Part shown: piece after piece, positions 25,427 through 34,221 of the stretch
Layout: each line of letters starts with the position of its first letter
Numbering within the stretch: the stretch's first letter is position 1
Program-made: the position numbers and the translations under genes
The notes under the pieces: generated by a model
What the model was told of the DNA's origin: nothing
Database searches by the model: none
The model's input: only the letters and a program-made list of their open reading frames with translations
Assembly (NCBI GenBank): GCA_017993835.1
Contig: JAGOLX010000035.1
Span: forward strand, 1,503 to 65,502
Length of the DNA stretch: 64,000 nucleotides
Direction: 5' to 3'
DNA from: Phycisphaerae bacterium
GTDB lineage: Bacteria > Planctomycetota > Phycisphaerae > Sedimentisphaerales > Anaerobacaceae

Positions 25427-25966
25427 ATGCATACAAAGAGGAGCAATCTGCCCTATATCGTCGTTGGCGTCATTGCCGCAGCCATTCCATTATCGGCCCT
25501 GGTCACCGCGCCGCCAAGTGCGGCCGATGCTTCGTCCGTTTTGCAGGAGGAGCCGGGAATCCTCCGGCAGACCGACGAACTTGGCAACAACTGGGTCCTG
25601 CAACAGGCCGGCGGACCGTCGGTTCTGAGCTTCCACAAGCCGGGCTCGCCCATCACGGTGAAGACGGACGTTCGCAACACCGGTTCGGGCGTCGTGCTGA
25701 TCGGGCTGGTGCTGGAGGGCCGGGCCGGGGAAACTTACCGGCCGACCGCCATCAGAAACCGGGTCCCGGCGGACCCCGCGCATTTGCAGATTGTGGATAG
25801 GCAAGGCAATGTGCTCGACGAGGGCTACTTCGAATATGGCTGAGGCGGCGCCTGCCGGTACTCGTGGCGAGTACCCTCGGATGCCTCCGGCAAGTTCCAG
25901 GTGCAGGTGGACATCGACCTGGGCCCATTCAGCGTCAAGCACGACAGACCCTGGCATTCCCTCTGA
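25427..25966 (+). CDS. Small exported selenoprotein candidate, copy 2
   Basis: 179 residues with the TGA at 25841-25843 as selenocysteine (U139), identical in length and U position to copy 1; otherwise 138. The N-terminus is a signal or anchor (LPYIVVGVIAAAIPLSALV). The beta-domain (VLIGLVLEGRAGETYRPTAI) ends YFEYG-U-GGACRYSWRVP and continues to the tail KFQVQVDIDLGPF and PWHSL before TGA at 25964. The ribosome site is weak (gatagaaag), which fits translational coupling to the gene 30 nt upstream. This terminal TGA is a real stop: the next gene begins 30 nt later and the frame after it has no family similarity. Confidence 0.82.
25857..25875 (+). promoter_or_regulatory. Putative bacterial SECIS hairpin
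   Basis: GGTACTCG-TGG-CGAGTACC, a perfect 8-bp stem with a UGG triloop 21 nt after the UGA at 25841. Confidence 0.78.
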
Positions 25967-25996
25967 CCCAGCGCCGGGCCGGCGCGGAGGGTCCAG

Positions 25997-27388
25997 ATGA
26001 CGAAGCGACGCTGGACCATCCTGCTCGCGGCGGTCGTCCTGGGCGGAGGACTGCTCTGGGCACTCGTCGGCCGGGAGCCCGTCCTGGAGGGGCGGTGCAA
26101 GCTGACTCTCAGGAAGGCCGATTCGCACAGTCAACTGATGTCGCTGGCCTCTCAGATCATCCTTCCCTTGGATGGCAAGCCGGATCGCGCGCAGGACCTC
26201 CCCGACGGCTTCAGGCGGCCGACCTTCTATGAGATCAAGGGCGCCGACGGCCCGGTCCTGATGGCCGTGGACTACTCCCGGGACCTCCGACTGTGCATCG
26301 ACACGGATGGCGACGGCATTCTCTCGGAGGAGCGGTGTCTTGTGCCTACGGTCGTCACGGCTACGCGGAGAATGAGCCAATTCTACCGGTTCGGACCGAT
26401 CTCGCTGTCTTCCCGCACGAGTGGGGGCAGGATCGACGGCCGGTTCCACATCCGGTGCAATCGTGCAGATACGCCGGAGACGCTGACCGCACACCCGGTA
26501 TTCCTTCGCACGGGCAAGCTCCGCCTGGCCGGACGAACGTACCGAGTGGCCCTGGTGGATGGCGATCACGACGCTTCGTATCACTCGATGCTTTCGTTGC
26601 CCCTGGATCGTCCATGGCGAGTGCCCGCCTGTGACGTGTTCGCCATCGATCTGAATGGCGATGGGACATTCGAGTACTCGATGTCCGATCGATCCGAGGT
26701 CATGCCGCTCGGAAGGCTGGCAAAGGTCGAGGACGCCTATTACGCCGTCGATGTCGCCTCGGACGGACGGAGTCTTGCCCTTTCCAGGACCGAGCCGCAA
26801 TTCGGGACCCTGGTCGTGGAACCGGACGATGCGACCATGGAGTTGAGACTGTGGTCCGACGCCGCGGATCAGCATCTTCCTCAGGGCCGCCAGTGGCAAC
26901 TGCCCGCCGCCAGGTACAAAGCGGTTCATGCCATCCTCAAGAAGACGGATGCCTCGGGAGATGAATGGACGTTCTCGTCGAACCTCTCCTCGCCTTTCAC
27001 CTATCTTGGACCGTGCGAGTTCTTCACGATCGAGCCGGGCAAGACGACGTCGATTCGGATCGGGCCGCCTTTCGTCGTGCGAGCGGACGTGCGGAAGATC
27101 GACGCCGTGACGGTGGAGATCGGTCCCGTCCTCGTTGGCTGTGCGGGAGAGCAATACCGGGCGGACTTCCGACGAAACAACCGTCGCCCGCCTGAACGAG
27201 AATTCAAGATCGTGGACGAGAAAGGGACCGTGTTGGAAACGGGCAAGTTCGAGTATGGCTGAGGTGGCACCTGCCGGTACTCGTGGCGAGTGCCAGAAGG
27301 TTTCAAGGGCAAGTTCCAGGTGCAGATCGAGATGGACCTGGGGCCCTTCGAAGTCACCCAAGAAAGGAGTTGGCACTCCATCGAGTAG
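25997..27388 (+). CDS. Large exported selenoprotein candidate with EF-hand-like loops, copy 2
   Basis: 463 residues with the TGA at 27260-27262 as selenocysteine (U422); otherwise 421. It has the same plan as the gene at 23975: an N-terminal anchor (WTILLAAVVLGGGLLWALVG), calcium-loop-like motifs (DTDGDGILSEER, DLNGDGTFEYS), and a C-terminal beta-domain ending KFEYG-U-GGTCRYSWRVP with the tail FKGKFQVQIEMDLGPF. The stop is TAG at 27386. It is the last gene of the operon: a strong terminator follows 25 nt later. The upstream leader (gcgccgggcc..gcgcggaggg) is nearly the same as before copy 1, which marks the duplication unit. Confidence 0.83.
27276..27294 (+). promoter_or_regulatory. Putative bacterial SECIS hairpin
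   Basis: GGTACTCG-TGG-CGAGTGCC, 8 bp with one U-G pair and a UGG triloop, 21 nt after the UGA at 27260. Confidence 0.78.
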
Positions 27389-27413
27389 TCGCATCGCGAT
27401 CCCAGCGTGTACC

Positions 27414-27450
27414 GGCGGGTTCAGAGATGTCTCTGGCCCGCCTTTTTTAT
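27414..27450 (+). terminator. Rho-independent terminator of the selenoprotein operon
   Basis: GGCGGG-TT-CAGAGA-TG-TCTCTG-G-CCCGCC forms a 12-bp interrupted stem followed directly by TTTTTT. It lies 25 nt after the TAG that ends the fourth gene in the read-through model, and about 150 nt after its UGA. Confidence 0.9.
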
Positions 27451-27481
27451 TGGTCAAGGATGTTTTCCAGGAGGTACGAGA

Positions 27482-28396
27482 ATGTGGACATCATGTGAGC
27501 GGGAGAGAATCGTGGAGATGGCACTGATGATCGCGGTGCTGCTGTGCGCAGGCGCCTATGCCGGGCCGCCGTTGCCGACGCACCAGGTCGAGGGCAACAG
27601 CGGCGTGTTCATCACGCCGACTGCGTATTTCGCCAATCCGGCCGAGGAGGGTCAGGCCTTTGGCTTGCCCAGCGTCTCGGGCACCTACGCCTACATCGGT
27701 CAGAAGGACTTCGAGGCCTTCGTCATCACCGAGAACCTCTGGGGCCGGATCGAGCTCGGATACGGACTCGAACGGATCGGCCTGGGCGACTGGCCCGACG
27801 ACGTGAAGGCTGCCATGGATATGAGCGTTCAGGACGATGCGTACCTGCACAATTTCAACGCCCGCCTGCTGGCTGTCAAGGAAGGGTCGTTCGACTGCCC
27901 CTGGATGCCTGCGGTATCCGTGGGGGCGCACTACAAGTGGAATCAGGACCACGATGACATCAACGAGCAACTGAACGGCACGTGCGAGGCGCTCGGCGTG
28001 GACCACGACAGCGGCATCGAGTTCACCCTCACGGCCACCAAGACGATCGCGAAGCTGCTGCCGCGACCTCTGATCGTCTCTGCGGGCCTTCGCAACGGGG
28101 ACGCCATCCACACCGGCCTGCTCGGTTTCGCCGGCGAGCGCCGCACCACGGTCGAGGGCAGCGTGATCTGCCTGCTCACCGACAAGCTCCTGATCGCCGG
28201 TGAGTACCGCCAGAAATCCGATCTGTGCAAGCACGCCGGCGACCTCGTCCGAGGCGAGGACGATTGGTGGGACATTTGCCTGGGCTATATCGTCGACGAC
28301 CACATCACCGTCGCAGGCGGATACGCCAATTTCGGCGACATCCTCAACCACAAGGAAGACAACGTGTGGGCCATCCAGGTCAAGTATGAGTTCTGA
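27482..28396 (+). CDS. DUF3034-type exported beta-barrel-like protein
   Basis: 304 residues from ATG 27482, which has aggagg 8 nt upstream. A signal peptide (MALMIAVLLCAGAYAG) is preceded by a short hydrophilic N-terminus. The mature protein (GNSGVFITPTAYFANPAEEG; RIELGYGLERIGLGDW; ITVAGGYANFGDI; ending in VKYEF) has alternating beta strands and a C-terminal aromatic residue, as in outer-membrane barrels, and resembles DUF3034. The function is unknown. It follows the selenoprotein operon after a terminator, so it is probably a separate transcript. Confidence 0.78.
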   Translation: MWTSCERERIVEMALMIAVLLCAGAYAGPPLPTHQVEGNSGVFITPTAYFANPAEEGQAFGLPSVSGTYAYIGQKDFEAFVITENLWGRIELGYGLERIGLGDWPDDVKAAMDMSVQDDAYLHNFNARLLAVKEGSFDCPWMPAVSVGAHYKWNQDHDDINEQLNGTCEALGVDHDSGIEFTLTATKTIAKLLPRPLIVSAGLRNGDAIHTGLLGFAGERRTTVEGSVICLLTDKLLIAGEYRQKSDLCKHAGDLVRGEDDWWDICLGYIVDDHITVAGGYANFGDILNHKEDNVWAIQVKYEF

Positions 28397-28442
28397 TAGC
28401 CGTCTGATGAAATGATCGGAGCATAGGCGGAGTTCTCTGTGC

Positions 28443-28510
28443 TGTCACCCCCGCGAAAGCGGGGGTCCACCCGATGGACTCTGTGGATTCCCGCCTTTGC
28501 GGGAGTGACA
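28443..28510. repeat. Palindromic repeat R7 (tgtcacccccgcgaaagcgg...)
   Basis: The left arm tgtcacccccgcgaaagcgg and the right arm cccgcctttgcgggagtgaca are inverted copies, each with its own small hairpin. It sits between the DUF3034 gene and the methyltransferase. Confidence 0.75.
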
Positions 28511-28567
28511 CCGGCGTGCTCTGCGACCAAGTCGTGATCACATTGGAGATTCGAAAGGAGATAGATC

Positions 28568-29371
28568 GTGAAGAGCGTCAGTGGAATCGGTTTGAAGGAT
28601 GTGCAGGGGGTCTACAGCGGACCCGAGGGGAAACTGTGGGAACTGATTATGGGCGAGCAGATCCACATCGGGGGCCTCACCTCGTCGATGGATCTGTCGG
28701 AGCAGGCGGGGATCAAAGCCGGGAGCACAGGCGTCGATCTATGCTGCTGCAGCGGCGCCGGGATGCGATTCCTCGTTCGCTTCCGCAACGTCGCCCGGAT
28801 GCGCGGCGTGGACGCCACCCCGACGGTCGTCGAGCTGGGCATACAGCGGTGCCAGCAGGCGGGTCTGGCCGACCGGATCGACTTCACCCTGGCCGACGTG
28901 TGCAGCAGCGGGCTACCGGCCAACAGCGCCGACTTCGTCTGGGGCGAGGACGCCTGGTGCTACGTCGTGGACAAGAACAAGCTGATCGCGGAGGCGGCCC
29001 GGGTCGTCAAGCCCGGCGGCGTCATCGCGTTCACCGACTGGGTCGAGGGCGAAGGCCTGTCGCAGGCAGAGGCCCAGCGGTTCCTTCGCTTCATGAAGTT
29101 CCAGAACATCGAGAGCATTGGCGGATACAGCGATCTTCTGAAGGCCAACGGCTGCGAGGTGATCGCCGCCAAGGACACCGGCCGGTTCGCACCGTACATG
29201 GATCTGTACCTCAACATGATCGGCATGCAGTTGACGTATGACGCATTGCAGATTATTGGTTTCGATCAGGCCATGATGGCGGCCCTGGCGGCGGAGATGA
29301 CCTTCGCGCAGCAACTCGCCCACGCGGGCAAGATCGTCCAGGGCCTGTTCGTCGCACGAAAGAACAAATGA
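28568..29371 (+). CDS. SAM-dependent class I methyltransferase
   Basis: 267 residues from a GTG with aaggag 7 nt upstream. The class I fold is visible: motif I VDLCCCSGAGMRFLV near residue 59 (a Cys-rich variant of the usual D-x-G-x-G), then VDATPTVVELG, a DVCSSGLPANSADFVWGEDAW stretch for motif IV, and RVVKPGGVIAFTDW for post-motif. The general plan is that of small-molecule N-methyltransferases. Its substrate is unknown. It is upstream of three 2-hydroxyacyl-CoA dehydratase-like genes, an activase and selD on the same strand, so a shared pathway is plausible. Confidence 0.82.
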   Translation: MKSVSGIGLKDVQGVYSGPEGKLWELIMGEQIHIGGLTSSMDLSEQAGIKAGSTGVDLCCCSGAGMRFLVRFRNVARMRGVDATPTVVELGIQRCQQAGLADRIDFTLADVCSSGLPANSADFVWGEDAWCYVVDKNKLIAEAARVVKPGGVIAFTDWVEGEGLSQAEAQRFLRFMKFQNIESIGGYSDLLKANGCEVIAAKDTGRFAPYMDLYLNMIGMQLTYDALQIIGFDQAMMAALAAEMTFAQQLAHAGKIVQGLFVARKNK

Positions 29372-29379
29372 CAAGAGGA

Positions 29380-29455
29380 ACTCACCACAGAGGCACGGAG
29401 GGCACAGAGCAGAACAAGGAACGCACTCGGTGTTCTCTGTGTCTCTGTGGTGTGG
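29380..29455. repeat. Palindromic repeat R6 (caccacagaggcac family)
   Basis: The arm caccacagaggcacggaggg is mirrored by ctctgtgtctctgtggtgtg at the other end. It occupies nearly all of the methyltransferase-dehydratase spacer. Confidence 0.72.
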
Positions 29456-29485
29456 ACTTGAGTGGTGATTAGAAGGGAGAACATG

Positions 29486-30733
29486 ATGGGAAACTGCTGT
29501 GACAAGCGGGATGTGAAGATCGATCCGACCGATCCGTGTCACCCGCCGCAGGTGTCGTGCGGGTCGAAGAGCGCGACGGCGGCGATGGCGACTGGATGTC
29601 CGCTGGCGTGGTTCGAGCAGATGATCCCGAACTGCCTGCAATACGCCCAGGATGCCAAGGCCAAGGGCAAACGGATCGTCGGGATCATGTGCGAGTACAC
29701 GCCGCGGGAACTGATCATGGCGGCGGGCGCTGTGCCGGTCTGCCTGTGCGGCGGCTCGGCCCAGACCATCGGCCCGGCCGAGGAGCACCTGCCCGCCAAT
29801 CTCTGTCCGCTCATCAAATCCACTTACGGCTATCACGTCCAGAAGGCGAATCCGTTCCTGGAGATGGCGGACCTGATCGTCGCGGAGACCACCTGCGACG
29901 GCAAAAAGAAGATGTACGAGCTAATGGCCCAGACCCGCGCGATGCACGTGCTGGAGCTTCCTCAGAAGCCCGACGACCCCGATGCCATGGCCCACTGGGT
30001 CCGCGAGCTGCACAAGCTCAAGGCCCGGCTCGAGGACACCTTCGGCGTCGCGATCTGCGACGAGAAGATCCGCCAGGCGATCCGCACGATGAATCGCGAG
30101 CGCCTCCTCCGTCGGCAGTTGGCGGAGCTGATGAAAGCGGACCATCCGCCGCTGACCGGTCGACAGTTGCTCCAGTACAAGAGCAGCATCTCGGGCCTCT
30201 GCGCCGACCTCGCACAGTACGAGCGGGCGCTGGGCATGTATGCAGCCAAGAAGCCCGCCGGGAATTCCGCAGTCCGCGTCCTGATGACGGGCGTCCCCAT
30301 GGCGCACGGCGCCGAGCGAGTGATCGAGATCATCGAATCACACGGCGGGCTCGTCGTCTGCACCGACAACTGCACGGGATTGAAGCCGGTCCTCGAAGAC
30401 GTGGACGAGACAGCGCCCGATCCCATCGTCGCACTGGCCGAGAAGTACTTCCATCTGCCGTGCTCGGTCATGACGAAGAACACGCGCCGGTTCGATATCC
30501 TGCGGGACCTGGCGAGGGAGTATCGCGCCCAGTGCGTGATCGACCTCGTCTGGCAGGCGTGCCTGACGTACGACGTCGAGTCGTTCTTCGTCAAGCAGTT
30601 GACGGAGAAGGAACTGGGCGTCCCGTATTTGCGAATCGAGACGGATTACTCGCCCTCCGATTCCGCACGGATCGCGCTGCGGGTCGAGGCGCTGTTCGAG
30701 ACCGTCGGGCAGAGGGCCTCTGCGAAGGCATGA
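29486..30733 (+). CDS. 2-hydroxyacyl-CoA dehydratase / double-cubane-cluster-like protein
   Basis: 415 residues. aagggag precedes two adjacent ATGs; I use the second. The N-terminus is unusually Cys-rich (MGNCCDK, DPCHPP, VSCGSK, ATGCPLAW). The HgdB/BcrB/YjiM core follows, with GIMCEYTPRELIMAAGAVPVCL, LCPLIKSTYG and DLIVAETTCDGKKKM, the last a family hallmark placing Fe-S ligands. The C-terminal half has CVIDLVWQACLTYDVES. Enzymes of this group accept low-potential electrons from an ATP-driven activase to reduce or dehydrate difficult substrates. The substrate is unknown. The gene overlaps the next by 4 nt. Confidence 0.86.
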   Translation: MGNCCDKRDVKIDPTDPCHPPQVSCGSKSATAAMATGCPLAWFEQMIPNCLQYAQDAKAKGKRIVGIMCEYTPRELIMAAGAVPVCLCGGSAQTIGPAEEHLPANLCPLIKSTYGYHVQKANPFLEMADLIVAETTCDGKKKMYELMAQTRAMHVLELPQKPDDPDAMAHWVRELHKLKARLEDTFGVAICDEKIRQAIRTMNRERLLRRQLAELMKADHPPLTGRQLLQYKSSISGLCADLAQYERALGMYAAKKPAGNSAVRVLMTGVPMAHGAERVIEIIESHGGLVVCTDNCTGLKPVLEDVDETAPDPIVALAEKYFHLPCSVMTKNTRRFDILRDLAREYRAQCVIDLVWQACLTYDVESFFVKQLTEKELGVPYLRIETDYSPSDSARIALRVEALFETVGQRASAKA

Positions 30734-31632
30734 CAGATCCGACTGGAACCATCGTGTATACGTGTCCTTACGTGCCGGCGGAGTGGATCGCGGCGCACGG
30801 CCTCCGGCCGCGCCGGCTGATCCCGCTGCCGACCGAGAGCCAATCCGTCGCACTGCGGCTGGAGGGCCTGTGCCCCTACGCCCGGGCCTTTGTCAACGAC
30901 GCCGCAGCCGAGAACGCCGACGGAATCGTCGTCACAACCCTGTGCGACCAGATGCGCCGGGTCTACGATCTGCTCGTTCGCGACAGCGGCAAGCCTGCGT
31001 TCCTGCTGAACGTGCCGAAGACCTGGCAGACGGTCGCCGCACAAAGGCTCTACGTGGACGAACTGAAACGCCTGGGGCGCTTTCTGATCCGCCTCGGCGG
31101 TCGGACGCCATCCAACGAAGACCTCGCGAAGACAATGGTCGAATATGTAGGGTGTGCTGTGCACACCATCTCTCCTATGCCTCGGAAAGACGGCGTGCCG
31201 ATCGCGGTGGTCGGAGGCCCCTTGATGCAGCGAGATCGCGTCCTCTTCAATCTTATCGAGGACAGCGGCGGACGGGTCGTCCTCGACGCCACCGAGACCG
31301 GTCTGCGAGGACAACGACGACCCTTCGACCGCAGACGTCTCGTCGAAGATCCGCTGCTGGAACTTGCCGATGCGTATTTCAGCATTCCCGATGCCTCCCG
31401 CAGACCCAACAGCGGATTGTACAAATGGCTCAAAAACGAACTCGTCAAAACGAACGCCAGGGGGATCGTCTTTCATCATTACCTGTGGTGCGACGCCTGG
31501 CGGGCGGAGCTGTCGAGATTGAGAGAGTGGGCGAGCCTGCCCGTGCTCGGGCTCGACGGCGATGCGTATGATGAGACGAATCTGGCCCGTTCGCAGAACC
31601 GCATTCGGGCGTTTCTGGAGATGTTGCATTGA
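30730..31632 (+). CDS. 2-hydroxyacyl-CoA dehydratase-like subunit, short form, with in-frame repeat
   Basis: 300 residues. It is a shorter relative of the HgdB fold (TIVYTCPYVPAEWIAAHG; LEGLCPYARAFVNDA; ADGIVVTTLCDQMRRVYDL). Four-base ATGA overlaps or similar coupling join it to both neighbours. Codons for VGCAVHT near residue 141 come from a piece of repeat R5 (31147-31168), in a region between the two lobes of the fold. It probably forms a heteromer with the flanking subunits; the substrate is unknown. Confidence 0.8.
   Translation: MTDPTGTIVYTCPYVPAEWIAAHGLRPRRLIPLPTESQSVALRLEGLCPYARAFVNDAAAENADGIVVTTLCDQMRRVYDLLVRDSGKPAFLLNVPKTWQTVAAQRLYVDELKRLGRFLIRLGGRTPSNEDLAKTMVEYVGCAVHTISPMPRKDGVPIAVVGGPLMQRDRVLFNLIEDSGGRVVLDATETGLRGQRRPFDRRRLVEDPLLELADAYFSIPDASRRPNSGLYKWLKNELVKTNARGIVFHHYLWCDAWRAELSRLREWASLPVLGLDGDAYDETNLARSQNRIRAFLEMLH
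31147..31168. repeat. Repeat R5, partial copy in frame
   Basis: gtagggtgtgctgtgcacac is the same unit as the arms of the R5 palindrome at 7467-7534. It is read through in the short dehydratase-like gene. Confidence 0.7.
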
Positions 31633-33008
31633 CCGACGCGCCGGCACAGATCAGCTTGGAGCAGTGGGACCGCCGATACGACCGCTTGCACGCGGCGGGC
31701 TTGAGCGAGCCCGTCTATGGCGGACCGCTCAGCCGGCACGTGGCCGACGGCGACACCCGACTGCTCAAGCTCCGCTATGACAATTCGCCCGCGGCCCTGC
31801 GACTGTGGAACTTCCTCCTGACCGAGGAGGATCGGCTCCAGGCCGCCCGCGCCAGCGGCAAGAGACTCGTCGGCACGATGAAGGACCTCGGCACCGTGCC
31901 CGTGATGGCGTACAGCCTCGAGAATGTCACTGCGTTCTACCCCGACGGCGCCTGGTGGATCCCCTGCGTGATGGAGCTGAACGCGGGTCTGCTCCAGATC
32001 GCCGACTCGCTCGGCATCGACGAGTCGTTCTGCCCGGTCCGCGCGATGCTCGGCGCATTCGTCACCGAGGCGCACTTCCCCATTCCCGACTTGCTGACGT
32101 GCAGCGTCGGCGCGACGTGCGATGATTTCTCCGCGATCGCCCAGCGCCTCAATGGGCTGGGCTACCCGATTCTGTGGTGGGAGATCCCGCACCGCAGGAC
32201 CCCCGAGCCCGGTGAGGAGGTCGTGACGCTGCCCGGCGGCTTCTCGGCGCCGAGGAACCAGGTCAGATTCGTTGAATCAGAGTTGTGCCGAGTTCGCGCG
32301 GCACTGGAGGAGACCGCCGGCCGGACCCTCGATGAAACAACGCTCGCCCAGGGAATCGCGAAGGCGAATCGCGTGCGCGACCTGCTCGATCGACTTCGAC
32401 ATCTGGCGTTCACGGCCCCGCGATGTCCGATGCCTGCCCTGGAGATGCTGATTGCGGAAATGCTCGCGATTCACTTCTGCTCCGATCGCGAGGAGACGAT
32501 CCGGGTCCTGGAGGAGCTGCTCGACGAGGTCAACCATCGCGTGGCGGCGCGGACAGGGTACCTGTCGCCCGACGCAGCCCGAATCTTCTGGGTGAACCCG
32601 GTGGCCGATTTGCAGGTGATGAACCTGCTGGAGGACTGCGGCGGGCGGGTCTGCGGCACGGAGTACCTCTTCACCCACGCGCTCGACGCCATCCCGACGA
32701 CCCTGCCTCCGATGGAGGCGCTGGCCCAGATGGCGTTGGCCGACCCGATGGTCGGCTCGGCAATCGATCGCGCGACGAGGATCGTCTCCGATATCGGGCG
32801 ATTCGGCGCGGAAGGCGTGCTCATCTCCCGCATCCCGGGCGCAAGCCACTGCGCTCTCGAGGGCGAAATCATCGGCCAGATCGTTCGAGAGCAGTGCGAC
32901 GTGCCTGTCGTGGAGGTCGAGGTGCCCTCCATCACGGACGCGACGCAGGCGACGCTGTGCACCCGGCTGGAGGCGCTCGTGGAAACGGTCAGGGAGAAGA
33001 GACAATGA
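31629..33008 (+). CDS. 2-hydroxyacyl-CoA dehydratase-like subunit, third
   Basis: 459 residues from a TTG that overlaps the upstream stop (TTGA). The body has the two-lobe HgdB-type plan (GTVPVMAYSLENVTAFYPDG; DLLTCSVGATCDDFS; then RIFWVNPVADLQVMNLLEDC and GVLISRIPGASHCALEGE). Cys residues in CSVGATC, CGTEY and HCALEGE could bind an Fe-S cluster. Together with the two upstream subunits and the downstream activase it forms a four-gene unit of unknown substrate. Confidence 0.8.
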   Translation: MTDAPAQISLEQWDRRYDRLHAAGLSEPVYGGPLSRHVADGDTRLLKLRYDNSPAALRLWNFLLTEEDRLQAARASGKRLVGTMKDLGTVPVMAYSLENVTAFYPDGAWWIPCVMELNAGLLQIADSLGIDESFCPVRAMLGAFVTEAHFPIPDLLTCSVGATCDDFSAIAQRLNGLGYPILWWEIPHRRTPEPGEEVVTLPGGFSAPRNQVRFVESELCRVRAALEETAGRTLDETTLAQGIAKANRVRDLLDRLRHLAFTAPRCPMPALEMLIAEMLAIHFCSDREETIRVLEELLDEVNHRVAARTGYLSPDAARIFWVNPVADLQVMNLLEDCGGRVCGTEYLFTHALDAIPTTLPPMEALAQMALADPMVGSAIDRATRIVSDIGRFGAEGVLISRIPGASHCALEGEIIGQIVREQCDVPVVEVEVPSITDATQATLCTRLEALVETVREKRQ

Positions 33009-33016
33009 AGAGAAAC

Positions 33017-33190
33017 TCGAAATGCGAAATGCGAAACAAGCACAAATGACCCAAACCCAAAATCCCAAACAAACCATCGGAAGGGCGACAGCGTTTCTGT
33101 CATTTGGATTTTGGACCTTTGGATTTGTTTCGGATTTCGAGCTTCGGATTTCGGGTTTCCGCGCCTCGCGGCTTTGGATTTTGTGCTTCT
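33017..33190. repeat. Palindromic repeat R11 (cgaaatgcg / ttcggattt family)
   Basis: The left part (gaaatgcgaaatgcgaaaca, then caaatgacccaaacccaaaa) is roughly mirrored by gtcatttggattttggacct and tcggatttcgagcttcggat on the right. It fills the spacer before the activase gene, and the false upstream extension of that frame (FGFRASDFGFPRL) comes from it. Confidence 0.7.
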
Positions 33191-33200
33191 GAGGAATGAC

Positions 33201-33992
33201 ATGACGGTCTATGCAGGAATCGACGCCGGGTCGAGAGCGATCAAGGTCGTGCTGATCGACGTGAACGGCTCACGGATCATCGCCAAGGCCCAGGCCGATC
33301 AGGGCATCGAGCAGGACAGGCTTGCCTGCGGGCTGTTCGCCAGGACTCTCGCGGACAACGGCATCGGCGAGTCCGACGTTCGGCGCATCGTCGCGACCGG
33401 CTACGGACGCAGCGCGATCCACCTCGCCCATACGACGATCACCGAGATCACCTGCCACGCGGCGGGCGTACGCCACCTCGTTCCCGATGCCAAGACCATC
33501 ATCGACATCGGCGGGCAGGACAGCAAGCTCATTCGCCTGGACGGCGCCGGCAAGGTGCGGGATTTCGCCATGAACGACCGCTGTGCCGCGGGCACGGGCC
33601 GGTTCCTCGAAGTGGTGGCCGACCGACTGAGCGTCCCGGTCGATAGTCTCGGTCGAATGGCGTCAAAGAGTCGCAACCCCGCCGCGATCAGCAGCATGTG
33701 CGTGGTCTTCGCGGAAACCGAGATCATCGGTCTGCTGGCAGGAGGGCGGCCGGGAGAGGACATCGTCGCAGGCGTCCAGAACGCGATTGCCTCGCGGATC
33801 GTCGCGATGGCGGGTCGCAGCGTCGAACCGCCCATCCTCTTCACCGGCGGCGTCGCGCGGATCTCGGGCATGGAGACCGCCTTGCAGACCGCTCTGGGGC
33901 AACCGGTCTCGATCTCCCCCGCGCCGCAGATGACCGGCGCGCTCGGCGCCGCCTTGCTCGCGCGACGGTTTTGTGAAAACGACGAGGCGTGA
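33201..33992 (+). CDS. ATP-dependent activase of 2-hydroxyacyl-CoA dehydratases (HgdC/BadF type)
   Basis: 263 residues from ATG 33201 (gagg 6 nt upstream). It has the ASKHA ATPase fold: YAGIDAGSRAIKVVLID phosphate loop, IIDIGGQDSKLI second loop. The two Cys that hold the subunit-bridging [4Fe-4S] cluster are in NDRCAAGTGRF and SSMCVVFAETEII, as in HgdC. Each ATP-driven cycle passes one low-potential electron to the dehydratase partner. It follows the three dehydratase-like genes and precedes selD on the same strand. This system requires anoxic conditions. Confidence 0.93.
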   Translation: MTVYAGIDAGSRAIKVVLIDVNGSRIIAKAQADQGIEQDRLACGLFARTLADNGIGESDVRRIVATGYGRSAIHLAHTTITEITCHAAGVRHLVPDAKTIIDIGGQDSKLIRLDGAGKVRDFAMNDRCAAGTGRFLEVVADRLSVPVDSLGRMASKSRNPAAISSMCVVFAETEIIGLLAGGRPGEDIVAGVQNAIASRIVAMAGRSVEPPILFTGGVARISGMETALQTALGQPVSISPAPQMTGALGAALLARRFCENDEA

Positions 33993-34024
33993 GACATACG
34001 GATTGACAGCGTTCGTCGTATCGT

Positions 34025-34137
34025 GTCATGCTGAACGAAGTGAAGCATCCGGCCTGCGAGCGGAACGTGCTCTGGAGCCTTCGCGGGCACATCCAACTCC
34101 TGGGCCAGATTCCTTCGCCTGCGGCTCAGGATGACGG
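34025..34137. repeat. Hybrid of repeat halves R3 and R4
   Basis: The left end tgtcatgctgaacgaagtga matches the R3 arm; the right end cttcgcctgcggctcaggat matches an R4 arm. This looks like two different palindrome families joined. It lies between the activase gene and selD. Confidence 0.6.
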
Positions 34138-34221
34138 AGTCGGCGTGAGGATTTACGTCGGCGACAAGCGTGCGAATGAATACCAGGCGGAGAAACCAGT
34201 GGCGACACGGAGAATTCGATC

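Noticed and set aside
25964-25996. Second in-frame TGA at the end of the small selenoprotein copies (23942 and 25964) as further Sec codons
   Set aside because: The frame after these has no family similarity, spacing to the next gene (30 nt) is constant, and no hairpin occurs at SECIS distance. They act as true stops, which shows UGA is not generally recoded.
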